Positions 1 to 7,533 of a stretch of DNA of 14,989 nt are shown here, one piece after another (positions within the stretch are counted from its first letter, which is position 1; each line of letters starts with the position of its first letter). The stretch is from an uncultured Lysobacteraceae bacterium (lineage in GTDB: Bacteria; Pseudomonadota; Gammaproteobacteria; Xanthomonadales; Rhodanobacteraceae): NCBI GenBank assembly GCA_946482585.1, contig CAMLSI010000070.1, positions 1 to 14,989 on the forward strand, read 5' to 3'. The notes under the pieces are model-generated. The model did no database searches and was not told the DNA's origin. It was given only the letters and a program-made list of their open reading frames with translations. The position numbers and the translations under genes are program-made.

Positions 1-1053
1 ACGGTCGTAGACGGCCTGGCGCACGCGCGACTGGGTGTAGCCGCCCGAGAAGATCGGCACGCTCAGGCGCAGGCCGACGCCATGCGTCGTCGTCTTGCCG
101 TTGCTGTGGAACTGGCCGGGGAATTCGCTCGAACTACCGTCGCCCCAACTCGGATTGCGGGACCAGCTCACGGTTCCCGACAAGGTCGGCAGATGGCCCG
201 AGCGCGCCGTGTTGATGTTGGCCTGCGCCGCGGAAAGCGCGTATTCCTGCGCCTTGAGTCCCGGATTCTCGGCGACTGCCTTGGTGACCCACGCTTCCAT
301 GTCGTTGGGTACCGGCTCCTGCATCGGGATTTCCGTGCGCAGGCGTGCCAGTGCGCCGGGTTCCTTCGCGGTGATCTCGCGCAGTGCTTCGCGCGCATCC
401 TCGAGGGCGTTCTGCGCGATGATCGTCGACGCGCGCGCGGAGTCGTGCTGCGCCTTGGCTTCATTGACGTCGGTGATGGCGGACAGGCCGACTTCGAAGC
501 GCTGCTGCGCCTGATCGAGCTGGCGGCTCAGTGCCTTCTCTTCGGCCTGGGAGAACGTCAGCGTGTCTTCGGCCGTGAGCACCGCGAAGTAAGCGGTCGC
601 GACGCGAATCGACAGGTCCTGTTCCGCCTGCACGTAGAGCGAATCGCCGCGACGCTCGAGTTCCTTGGCCGCCTTGCGCGCGGTCCACTTGCTGAAGTCG
701 ATGATCGACTGCGTCAGCGACCCCGTGAGGGTCGTGCTGCGACCATCGCTTGACTGGGTGGATACGCGGGGTCCGAGATTGCCTTCCGCGTCGGCGGAAA
801 TGCCGGCGCTGTACTGGTCGCGGGTGCTGTCGTTGAAGTCCAGCAGGGCAGAGATCTGCGGCAACAGCTGCGAGGTCGCCTGGTCGACGCCTTCGCTGAT
901 CGATTCGCGCTGCGCTTCGGCGCCGGAGAGCACCGGGTCGTTTTGGCGGGCCAGGTCGTACACCTGGATCAGGTCTTCGGCCGAGGCGAGCGCCGGCACC
1001 AGCGCGAGGGCCAGTGACAGGGGCAGCAGCTTGAACGGGTTTCGCTTGGTCAT
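1..1053 (-). CDS. tolC: TolC-family outer-membrane efflux/secretion channel, C-terminus cut by window edge
   Basis: The reading frame is open from an ATG at 1053 to the left edge (351 codons visible), so about 100-140 residues are missing compared with the usual TolC length. It begins with a Sec signal peptide: basic MTKRNPFK, a Leu/Ala-rich core and an ALASA-E cleavage site near residue 26. It continues with the outer-membrane efflux protein pattern: DLIQVYDLARQNDP, the long Ala/Gln/Glu-rich helices (for example LDQAQQRFEVGLSAITDVNEA) and the second-repeat segment VPIFSGGYTQSRVRQA at the edge. The family forms trimeric beta-barrel/alpha-barrel conduits across the outer membrane for RND pumps and type I secretion. 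A Shine-Dalgarno-like AGGAAG lies about 6 bases before the ATG. It follows the methyltransferase-like gene by 72 bases on the same strand. The family call is secure. Which pump it serves is inferred from the nearby RND genes. Confidence 0.93.
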   Translation of the reverse strand, partial: MTKRNPFKLLPLSLALALVPALASAEDLIQVYDLARQNDPVLSGAEAQRESISEGVDQATSQLLPQISALLDFNDSTRDQYSAGISADAEGNLGPRVSTQSSDGRSTTLTGSLTQSIIDFSKWTARKAAKELERRGDSLYVQAEQDLSIRVATAYFAVLTAEDTLTFSQAEEKALSRQLDQAQQRFEVGLSAITDVNEAKAQHDSARASTIIAQNALEDAREALREITAKEPGALARLRTEIPMQEPVPNDMEAWVTKAVAENPGLKAQEYALSAAQANINTARSGHLPTLSGTVSWSRNPSWGDGSSSEFPGQFHSNGKTTTHGVGLRLSVPIFSGGYTQSRVRQAVYDR

Positions 1054-1125
1054 TGTCGCTTCCTGGAAAGGAGCCGTCCTGGATTAAGGCTCAAAAAGGG
1101 TTGCGAGCTCGCCCGGCCGGGAACG

Positions 1126-1782
1126 TTACAGACTGAACCGCTTCGGAGGAGCGGCGTTCGTCAGGTAGGCGAGATCGGTTTCGAACAAAGAGGTCTCGCG
1201 CAGAGTGGTGCCGTCGCGCGTAAACACAATGGCTTGCTGCACCGGCGATTCGCCGATCACGGCGAACAGCCGGCCGTTGGGCTTGAGCCAGCTTTTGAAG
1301 CGTTCGGGCAGCGTATAGGCCGCGCCCGTGAGCACGACCACGTCGAATTCGCGGCCGGGCTGGAATTCGCGCACTGCCTCGGCAACTTCCACGTTTGCGT
1401 TGCCGATGCCGTTGCGCTGCAGCCGTTCACGCGCTGTCGCAGCGAGATCGGCATGTTGTTCGACGCTGAGCACATCACTGCCCAGGCGCGCGAGGCAGGC
1501 GGTCAGGAAGCCCGAGCCGGTGCCGATTTCGAGCACGCTGTCGCCGGCGCGAACCTCGAGCGCCTGCAGGACGCGGCCCTCGATCACCGGTTTCATCATG
1601 AATTCGCCGTGGGCCAGCGGCAGTTCGAGGTCGGCGAACGCGAGCTGGTAGTGCTCGGCGCTGACGAAATCTTCGCGCCGCACCTCACTGAGGACCGCAA
1701 GCACGCGCGCGTCGAGCACGTCCCAGGGACGTACCTGCTGCTCGATCATGTTGAAACGAGCCCTTTCGACATTCAGGGACAC
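1126..1782 (-). CDS. Protein-L-isoaspartate O-methyltransferase-like protein (PCMT family, atypical active site)
   Basis: This is a 218-residue class I SAM-dependent methyltransferase of the PCMT family. Motif I, VLEIGTGSGF, is at about residues 83-92, motif post-I is LSVEQH, and the conserved N-terminal stretch FNMIEQQVRPWDV is typical of the version encoded beside tolC. I chose the GTG at 1782 because a GGAG lies upstream at a good distance. The more upstream ATG at 1815 would add residues unlike the family and would overlap the predicted promoter. Classical Pcm repairs isoaspartyl residues and carries G-Q-T-I-S with a catalytic serine. Here the aligned segment is LPLAHGEFMMKP (residues 54-65), with Met63 where that serine should be. 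The classical V-T-A-A-P-P segment reads LTGAAYTLP. SAM binding is therefore well supported, but isoaspartyl repair activity is doubtful. It lies 72 bases upstream of tolC and probably shares a transcript with it. Confidence 0.88.
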   Translation of the reverse strand: MSLNVERARFNMIEQQVRPWDVLDARVLAVLSEVRREDFVSAEHYQLAFADLELPLAHGEFMMKPVIEGRVLQALEVRAGDSVLEIGTGSGFLTACLARLGSDVLSVEQHADLAATARERLQRNGIGNANVEVAEAVREFQPGREFDVVVLTGAAYTLPERFKSWLKPNGRLFAVIGESPVQQAIVFTRDGTTLRETSLFETDLAYLTNAAPPKRFSL

Positions 1783-1810
1783 GGTGCGACTCCAACGGAA
1801 AAGGGGCGAA

Positions 1811-1839
1811 AGCATAGGCGCTGGCGCCCGCTACGGCAA
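1811..1839 (-). promoter_or_regulatory. Candidate sigma-70 promoter for the methyltransferase-tolC unit
   Basis: On the minus strand, TTGCCG (1839-1834) and TATGCT (1816-1811) are separated by exactly 17 bases. Each matches the -35 or -10 consensus at 4 of 6 positions. The predicted transcription start would fall near 1804, giving a leader of about 20 bases before the GTG at 1782. The spacer contains GGCGC-TG-GCGCC. It lies in the 128-base gap after the 105-residue gene, which otherwise holds only a small CGGAG-CTCCG hairpin (about 1855-1868). This is pattern evidence only. Confidence 0.45.
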
Positions 1840-1910
1840 ATTCAGGATCGCTGTTCCCGGAGCCGCTCCGTAGTGCCGGAAGTCATCGCAAGTACCTGAC
1901 ATTGCTCACC

Positions 1911-2228
1911 TTACGCTGTCCGGCGCGGACTTCCGGACAGGCTCGGACGTCCGCTCGCCGGCAAGCGGGAACGGGCATGCAGCACGCTGGCGGCCAGACG
2001 TTGATCGACCCGTTCGATGCGCGTGAGCGCCTGTGGGTTGCGCACATGCGTCTGCCAGGCCAGCCAGCGCGTCAGGCGCGCAAGGTCGAGCTTGTCGAGC
2101 GCGGCGATGCGTACGCGCGAGGCCATCGCGAGACTGGCATCGAAATGCCGGGCATCGAGCAGGCACGCGCAGACGCGTTGCGCGAGTTTGAACGTCTGGC
2201 TCAGTTGCAGTTCGGGTGCGGATGACAT
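1911..2228 (-). CDS. Small unknown protein, translationally linked to the RND pump gene
   Basis: I do not recognise this 105-residue protein. It starts at an ATG at 2228, 10 bases after the pump stop codon (2239), with AGGACC about 6-9 bases upstream, so its ribosome-binding site lies at the end of the pump gene. That argues for coupling and for a real gene. The longer in-frame start at 2297 would overlap the pump C-terminus and has no family support. It has no signal peptide or membrane helix. The middle is helical (TFKLAQRVCACLLDARHFDAS, then DKLDLARLTRWLAWQTHV), and the C-terminal 25 residues are basic and Ser/Pro-rich. Residues 15-60 look like an all-alpha fold with two Cys separated by one residue (C-A-C). 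The function is unknown. Position suggests an accessory or unrelated small protein of the efflux operon. The alternative is a chance open frame, which the coupled start makes less likely. Confidence 0.55.
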   Translation of the reverse strand: MSSAPELQLSQTFKLAQRVCACLLDARHFDASLAMASRVRIAALDKLDLARLTRWLAWQTHVRNPQALTRIERVDQRLAASVLHARSRLPASGRPSLSGSPRRTA

Positions 2229-2238
2229 GTTCGAGGTC

Positions 2239-5200
2239 CTATGCGCCGACCGGAGCGGTGCCCGCGGCCGGACGTTTGATCCGGAACCATGCGGCATACA
2301 GCGCCGGCAGGAAGAGCAGGGTCAGCGCCGTTGCAACGAACAGGCCACCCATGATGGCGACGGCCATCGGTCCGAAGAACGCGCTGCGCGACAGCGGGAT
2401 CATGGCGAGGATCGCCGCGAGCGCAGTGAGTACGATGGGGCGGAAGCGCCGGACGGTCGCATCGACGATCGCATCCCAGGGCGCGTGTCCCTTGGCGATG
2501 TCCTGTTCGATCTGGTCGATGAGGATCACGGAGTTGCGCATGATCATGCCCGACAGGGCGATCGTTCCGAGCATCGCGACGAAGCCGAACGGCACGTTGA
2601 ACACGAGCAGGAACAGCGTGACGCCGATCAGACCTAGCGGCGCAGTCAGGAACACCATGACCGTGCGGCTGAAGCTCCTGAGCTGGAGCATCAGCAGGGT
2701 CAGCACGACGAACAGGAACAGCGGTACGCCGGCGTTGACCGAGCGCTGGCCCTTGCCCGAATCCTCGACCGTGCCGCCGACCTCCAGCAGGTAGCCCGAC
2801 GGCAGCTTCGCGCGGATCGTTTCCAGCGTCGGTTCGATCTGCGCCGTGATCGTGGGCGGCTGCATCAGCCCGTCGGTATCGCCGCGCACGGTGATCGTCG
2901 GCAGACGGTTGCGGCGCCAGATGATGCCTTCCTCCATCGAATACTGCAGGCGCGCGATCTGGCTCAGCGGCACCGTCTTGCCCGAGGTCGTGGGCACCGC
3001 GAGATTTTCGAGCAGCGAGAGCCGCGCGCGTTCTTCATCGGGACCTCGCAGCAGCACCTGGATCAGCTCGTCTTTTTCGCGGTACGTCGAGATCGGTACG
3101 CCGGACAATGAGCTTTGCAGGAAGTTGGACAGGTCCTGCGAACTCACGCCGAGGACGCGCGCGCGATCCTGGTCGATTTCCAGATGGATGACCTTGCTCG
3201 GTTCGTCCCAGTCGAGATTCACATTGCGCATATGCGGATTCTTGCGCACTTGCTCGGCAACGTCGCGCGCGAGCTTGCGCACGAGGCCGATGTCCTCGCC
3301 CGAAACGCGGAACTGGATCGGATAGCCGACCGGCGGACCGTTCTCCAGACGCAGCACACGGCCACGGACCTCGGGGAAATCGGTTTCGAACAACGAAAGC
3401 AGATCGGCGCGCAGCTTCTCGCGTTCTTTCGGCCCCTTGGTCAGCAGCACGAACTGGGCGAAGCTCGCCTGCGGCAATTGCTGGTCGAGCGGCAGATAGA
3501 AGCGCGGCGAGCCGGTGCCGACGTAGCTCACGTAGTTCTCGAGCTCGTTGCGCGTGCTCAGCCACTGCTCGAGCTTCTTGACCTGGGTCTCGGTCGCTTC
3601 GAGCGACGAACCCTCGGTCAGTTTCATGTCGACCATGAGCTCGGGACGCGTCGAGTCCGGGAAGAACTGCTGCTGCACGAAGCGAAAACCGACGATCGAG
3701 GCGATGAACAGCGTGAACGTCGCCGCGATGACGATGCGCCGGTGCGCGACGCACCAGTCGACGACGCTGCGGAAGCGCCGATAGAACGACGACGCGTAGG
3801 GATCGTGCGCGTGCCCATGCGCCGGACCGCCGGCCAGGGCGGCGCGCAAACGCCGCGGCAGCAGGCCGATCGTACGACGGCGCAGCGAATCGGCGCGTGC
3901 GGCGAATGAGCCCGGGCGCGGCGGCTCGGCCGGCTTACCGAGATCGGGCAGCAACTTGTAGCCGAGGTACGGAATGAAGATCACGGCCGCGATCCACGAG
4001 ATGATCAGCGCGATCGTGACGACCTGGAAAATCGAACGGGTGTATTCGCCGGTGCCCGATTTCGCCGTCGCGATCGGCAGGAAGCCCGCGGCCGTCACGA
4101 GCGTGCCGGTCAGCATCGGAAATGCGGTCGACGTATAGGCGAATGCCGCGGCACTGATACGGTCGTAGCCCTGTTCCATCTTCACCGCCATCATCTCGAC
4201 CGCGATGATGGCGTCGTCGACGAGCAGGCCGAGCGCGAGCACCAGCGCGCCGAGCGAGATCTTGTGGAGATCGATGCCGAAATACTGCATCGCCGCGAAC
4301 GTCATCGCGAGCACGAGCGGAATCGACAGTGCGACGACGAGACCGGTGCGGAAGCCGAGCGAGAAGAAGCTCACGAGCAGAACGATGATGACGGCTTCGG
4401 CAAGCGTGCGCACGAACTCGTTGACCGAACGCTGGACCGCGTGCGGCTGATCGGCGACGCGCGAGAGTTCGAGGCCGGTCGGCAACGATGTTTCGAGCTG
4501 CTTGGTCGCGGCGTCGAGATCGCGGCCCAGTGCGATGATGTCGCCGCCTTTCTTCATCGACACGGCGATGCCGATCGCGTCCTTGCCCATGAAGCGCAGA
4601 CGCGGCTGCGGCGGATCGCTATAGGCACGTTTGACGTCAGCGACGTCGCTCAGGCGGAACAGCCTCCCGTTCGCGCGGATGGCGATGTCACCGATGGCTT
4701 TTTCCGAATCGAAGGCGCCGGACGTGCGCATGTAGATGCGGTCGGACGCGGTCTCGAAGCTGCCCGCGGGCGTGATCGCATTCTGCGCTTCGAGCGTGGC
4801 CTGCACCTGCGCGAAGCTGACGCCGAGCGTCGCGAGCTTGGCGTTGGAAACCTCGATGTAGACCTTTTCGTCCTGCAGGCCGATGAGATCGACCTTCGCG
4901 ACGTTCGGCACGCGCAGCAGCGCGAGTTTCAGACGTTCCGCATAGTCCTTCAGCAAGGCGTAGGAGAAGCCGTCGCCGGTCAGCGCATAGATGTTGCCGA
5001 AGGTGTCGCCGAACTCGTCATTGAAGAACGGACCCTGCGCGCCGGGTGGCAGGGTGTGGCGGATGTCACCGATTTTCTTGCGTACCTGGTACCAGAGGTC
5101 CGGCACGTAGCGTGAATCGAGCGAATCCTTGGCGACGACGATGATCTGCGATTCGCCGGGCCGCGCGTAGCTGCGCAGGAATTCGAGATCCGGCAGCTCC

Positions 5201-5424
5201 TGCAGTTTTTTCTCGATGCGCTCGGTGATCTGCTCGTTGATCTCTGCGGCCGTGGCGCCGGGCCAGGTCGTATGAATGACCATCGCCTTGAACGTGAACG
5301 GCGGGTCTTCCGACTGACCGAGGGAGCGATAGGACAGGATGCCGACCAGCGCGAGCACTACGATGAAGTAGCGCACGATCGACTGGTTCTTGAGCGCCCA
5401 CTCGGACAAGTTGAATTGGCTCAT
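2239..5424 (-). CDS. RND-family efflux pump, inner-membrane permease subunit (AcrB-like superfamily)
   Basis: This protein of 1061 residues has the full length of an RND drug pump. It starts SQFNLSEWALKNQSIVRYF with TM1 at about residues 15-33, and has two large periplasmic loops and 12 expected membrane helices. The proton-relay pair is visible as Asp403-Asp404 in LALGLLVDDAII in TM4. The residue aligned with AcrB Lys940 is Arg963, in GMIMRNSVILID, a form I associate with the TriC-like branch rather than AcrB itself. I chose the ATG at 5424 over 5484 because the family begins here and the extra 20 codons would read through a perfect hairpin. The region between TM6 and TM7 (residues ~489-550) is enlarged and rich in Arg, Pro and His (GGPAHGHAHDPY). 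The pump exports its substrate from the inner membrane/periplasm by proton antiport, with the adaptor encoded 180 bases upstream and a TolC-type channel. The substrate cannot be read from the sequence. Confidence 0.95.
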   Translation of the reverse strand: MSQFNLSEWALKNQSIVRYFIVVLALVGILSYRSLGQSEDPPFTFKAMVIHTTWPGATAAEINEQITERIEKKLQELPDLEFLRSYARPGESQIIVVAKDSLDSRYVPDLWYQVRKKIGDIRHTLPPGAQGPFFNDEFGDTFGNIYALTGDGFSYALLKDYAERLKLALLRVPNVAKVDLIGLQDEKVYIEVSNAKLATLGVSFAQVQATLEAQNAITPAGSFETASDRIYMRTSGAFDSEKAIGDIAIRANGRLFRLSDVADVKRAYSDPPQPRLRFMGKDAIGIAVSMKKGGDIIALGRDLDAATKQLETSLPTGLELSRVADQPHAVQRSVNEFVRTLAEAVIIVLLVSFFSLGFRTGLVVALSIPLVLAMTFAAMQYFGIDLHKISLGALVLALGLLVDDAIIAVEMMAVKMEQGYDRISAAAFAYTSTAFPMLTGTLVTAAGFLPIATAKSGTGEYTRSIFQVVTIALIISWIAAVIFIPYLGYKLLPDLGKPAEPPRPGSFAARADSLRRRTIGLLPRRLRAALAGGPAHGHAHDPYASSFYRRFRSVVDWCVAHRRIVIAATFTLFIASIVGFRFVQQQFFPDSTRPELMVDMKLTEGSSLEATETQVKKLEQWLSTRNELENYVSYVGTGSPRFYLPLDQQLPQASFAQFVLLTKGPKEREKLRADLLSLFETDFPEVRGRVLRLENGPPVGYPIQFRVSGEDIGLVRKLARDVAEQVRKNPHMRNVNLDWDEPSKVIHLEIDQDRARVLGVSSQDLSNFLQSSLSGVPISTYREKDELIQVLLRGPDEERARLSLLENLAVPTTSGKTVPLSQIARLQYSMEEGIIWRRNRLPTITVRGDTDGLMQPPTITAQIEPTLETIRAKLPSGYLLEVGGTVEDSGKGQRSVNAGVPLFLFVVLTLLMLQLRSFSRTVMVFLTAPLGLIGVTLFLLVFNVPFGFVAMLGTIALSGMIMRNSVILIDQIEQDIAKGHAPWDAIVDATVRRFRPIVLTALAAILAMIPLSRSAFFGPMAVAIMGGLFVATALTLLFLPALYAAWFRIKRPAAGTAPVGA

Positions 5425-5448
5425 TTGTCGCTCTTGTGGCGAATGTTT

Positions 5449-5478
5449 GCGGGCTCCGGAACGTGTTCCGGAGCCCGC
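5449..5478 (-). other. Perfect 14-bp-arm hairpin between adaptor and pump genes
   Basis: GCGGGCTCCGGAAC, two bases, then its exact reverse complement. It lies 24 bases before the pump start codon within the 180-base adaptor-pump gap. On the minus-strand transcript it is followed by AAACATTCGCC with no U-run, so it is not a standard intrinsic terminator. It may instead protect the upstream adaptor mRNA end or set the adaptor:pump ratio. The rest of the gap (5479-5604) shows only a weaker stem, GCGGCA/TGCCGC at 5498-5515, and no gene. Confidence 0.8.
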
Positions 5479-5604
5479 ATGCAATGGTCGGGGCGAAGCG
5501 GCAGGCGATTGCCGCGACGAATCGGAATCAAAAGGTGCCCGGTCGCTGCCCGGCCGTTGGGAGGGGGGGCGGCGGAGCAGCGATCGGGCGGGGAGCGGTT
5601 GCGG

Positions 5605-6738
5605 TTACAGCGTCAGCGGCTTGTTGCCGTGGTCGACCGGATTGACCGACTGACCTTCGCGCAGCTTGTGCACGCCGGCGGCCACGATCCAGTCCTGGCT
5701 GTCGACGCCATCCATCAGTACGACGCCCTGTTCGCGATAGGCGCTGACCGTAACCGGCTTCAGGTGGACCTGTCGCGTCTTGGCGTCGAGCACCCAGACC
5801 GCAGGCTTGCCATCCTTTTCGTAAAGTGCGGCGAGCGGGACGAGATGCGCGGCATCACTTTCCTCGCCGCTGAAGAAAACCCGCGCGGTCTGGCCGAGCT
5901 TGGCCTGCACCGCATCGTCGCCGAGCGCGACGCGGACACGATACGTGCGTGTCGTCGTATCGGCTTCCGGCGCGATCTCTCGCAGGGAGCCGGCCATGTG
6001 CTTGCCGGATTCGGCCCAGAGTTCGACCGTCGCCGACTGCTCTTTGCGGAAGTCGCCGATACGGCTCTCGGGAATGCTGATTTCCACTTCGCGCTCGCCA
6101 TCGCGGGCGAGCGTCGCGACCGTCTGTCCCGGGCCGACGACTTGGCCGGCTTCGACCGCGATCGAGGTGATGATGCCGTCATGGTCTGCGCGCAATTCGC
6201 TGTAGCCCGCCTGGTTCTGCGCGACGTTCAATGCCGCGCGCGCTTCTGTCGCGCGGGCCGTGGCGGCCTTGAGGCGATTGTCGACGGCGTCGAACTGCGT
6301 TGCGCTGACGAAGTTCTTCTGGCGCAGCGCCTGGTAGCGCTCACGTTCCGAATTCGCGGTCGCGAGGTCAGCTTCGGCGGCAGCGAGCGACGCCCTTGCG
6401 CTGCTGGCCTGGAGGTTCAAATCCTGCGGGTCGAGTTCGGCGATGATGTCGCCGGCCTTGACGTGTGCGCCGACATCGACGTTGCGCTGGCGGATCTTGC
6501 CGCCGACGCGGAATCCGAGGGCGCTTTCGTAGCGGGCTTTGATGTCACCGCTATATAAGGTCCCGGCTTCGGCCGAAGCCGACTGCGGACGCGCTACGAT
6601 GGCGGGGCGGATGGGCTCTTGCACTTCGGCGCGGGTGTTGCAGCCGGAAACGAGCACGAGCGTCGGTACGATCAGGAGCAGGCCAATCCCCAGGCGACGG
6701 AGTCGGCTTGGCAGGCTGGGGGCGACGTGGGCGCGCAT
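5605..6738 (-). CDS. RND efflux periplasmic adaptor (membrane fusion) lipoprotein
   Basis: This 377-residue protein is of normal size for an AcrA/MexA-type adaptor. It has a lipoprotein signal: basic N-terminus, a GLLLIVPTLVLV core and lipobox V-S-G-Cys33 (residue +2 is Asn). The usual order of domains follows. A barrel strand and half-lipoyl segment (YESALGFRVGGKIRQRNVDVGAHVKAGDIIAELD) is at about 68-102. An alpha-helical hairpin (SSARASLAAAEADLATANSERERYQ and its return helix) spans about 110-175. The second lipoyl half (ELRADHDGIITSIAVEAGQVVGPGQTVATLA) is at about 180-210, then the beta-barrel and membrane-proximal domains. The start at 6738 has GAGG about 9 bases upstream. The adaptor would bridge the pump encoded downstream and a TolC-type channel. 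It is divergent from the TetR gene, whose product probably represses it. Confidence 0.94.
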   Translation of the reverse strand: MRAHVAPSLPSRLRRLGIGLLLIVPTLVLVSGCNTRAEVQEPIRPAIVARPQSASAEAGTLYSGDIKARYESALGFRVGGKIRQRNVDVGAHVKAGDIIAELDPQDLNLQASSARASLAAAEADLATANSERERYQALRQKNFVSATQFDAVDNRLKAATARATEARAALNVAQNQAGYSELRADHDGIITSIAVEAGQVVGPGQTVATLARDGEREVEISIPESRIGDFRKEQSATVELWAESGKHMAGSLREIAPEADTTTRTYRVRVALGDDAVQAKLGQTARVFFSGEESDAAHLVPLAALYEKDGKPAVWVLDAKTRQVHLKPVTVSAYREQGVVLMDGVDSQDWIVAAGVHKLREGQSVNPVDHGNKPLTL

Positions 6739-6831
6739 TGTTACAATCCTCGAATGAAGTAACGAACGGGTTTACCTGAACTGCTCGGTACAGTATCATT
6801 ACTAAACTGCACTGTCTAGTATTTATTGGCC
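6739..6831. promoter_or_regulatory. Divergent control region between efflux operon and tetR gene
   Basis: This 93-base spacer is noticeably more A+T-rich than the genes. Toward the adaptor (minus strand), TAGACA and TACTGT are spaced 17 bases apart, spanning about 6789-6817. Toward tetR (plus strand), TAGTAT at 6817-6822 fits a -10 box. An imperfect palindrome, ACTA...TAGT (6801-6820, 14 of 20 positions symmetric), overlaps both, and the arms ACAGT (6791-6795) and ACTGT (6811-6815) form another inverted pair. This is the layout expected for a TetR-family operator that represses both directions. The exact operator is inferred. Confidence 0.55.
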
Positions 6832-7476
6832 ATGTCATCTGTGATGAAACAGGCCGCTCCAGGGCGGCCGAAAGATCTCGAAAAGCGCGCGGCGATCCTC
6901 GACGCGGGCAAGCGCTTGTTTCCGCGTCACGGGTTCGACGGCACCAGCATGGATGCGATCGCCGCTGAAGCCGGTGTATCGAAGCTGACCGTCTACAGTC
7001 ACTTCACCGACAAGGAGACGCTGTTCAAGTCGGTCATCGAAGCCAAGTGCGAGGAACAGCTGCCATCGGCACTGTTTCTGGCGGATCTCAGCGGCCCGAT
7101 TCGCGGCCAGTTGCTGACCATCGCGCGCGCGTTCTTCTCGTTGATCACCAGCGAAGAATCGATCTCGCTGCATCGCATGATGACGTCGCAGGCGCAGCCG
7201 ACGAAGCTCGCGCAGCTGTTCTGGGAGGCGGGACCCAAGAAGCTTCAGGCGGCGTTCGAAGCGTTCCTTCAGGCCGAAGTCGATGCGGGCCAGCTCGAAA
7301 TTCCGCAGGTCTGGCGTGCGACGTCGCAGTTCTTCTGTCTGCTGAAGGGTGAACTGCACGCCCGCATGATGTGCGGCTGCTCCGAGCCGCTCTGCGACCA
7401 GGCGACCGAAGATCACATCAACGCGACCGTCGACATGTTCCTGCGCGCGTACGCGCCCTCGCGCGGGTGCGGCTGA
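6832..7476 (+). CDS. TetR/AcrR-family transcriptional repressor, likely local regulator of the efflux pump
   Basis: This 214-residue protein has a TetR_N DNA-binding domain: GRPKDLEKRAAILDAGKRLF (about 11-30), then the helix-turn-helix TSMDAIAAEAGVSKLTVYSHF (38-58) with the family's K-x-T-[LV]-Y-x-[HY]-F recognition-helix signature. The C-terminal half (LLTIARAFFSLITSEES, LHRMM, FWEAGPKKLQAAFEAFLQ) resembles the AefR-like TetR ligand domain. The protein ends in Cys-rich ARMMCGCSEPLC and SRGCG, which could be redox- or metal-sensitive, though that is speculation. I used the ATG at 6832. A TTG at 6826 and an ATG at 6844 are alternatives. No Shine-Dalgarno is seen before any of them, and the putative -10 box ends only 9 bases before 6832, so the message may be leaderless. 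It is divergent from the adaptor-pump operon, which is the usual position for a repressor of an RND pump. Confidence 0.93.
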   Translation: MSSVMKQAAPGRPKDLEKRAAILDAGKRLFPRHGFDGTSMDAIAAEAGVSKLTVYSHFTDKETLFKSVIEAKCEEQLPSALFLADLSGPIRGQLLTIARAFFSLITSEESISLHRMMTSQAQPTKLAQLFWEAGPKKLQAAFEAFLQAEVDAGQLEIPQVWRATSQFFCLLKGELHARMMCGCSEPLCDQATEDHINATVDMFLRAYAPSRGCG

Positions 7477-7505
7477 GATCGGCGTAGAGCCATTGCTCGC
7501 CCGCA

Positions 7506-7533
7506 ACCCCCGCTTCGTGTTTGAATGCGCGTC

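Noticed and set aside
1054..1125. Intrinsic terminator between the methyltransferase-like gene and tolC
   Set aside because: Palindromes CCCGGCCGGG and GCGAGCTCGC and a TTTTT run are present, but the palindromes have no realistic loop next to the T-run; co-transcription is simpler.
1783..1815. ATG at 1815 as start of the methyltransferase-like gene
   Set aside because: It overlaps the putative -10 box and lacks a ribosome site; the GTG at 1782 has GGAG upstream and fits family length.
5425..5484. Upstream ATG at 5484 as pump start
   Set aside because: The 20 extra codons read through a perfect hairpin and have no counterpart in the family; the ATG at 5424 matches the usual N-terminus.
5272..6558. 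428-codon plus-strand frame over the adaptor and pump start
   Set aside because: Antisense shadow of the adaptor, with no signal or domain features; the minus-strand genes account for the region.
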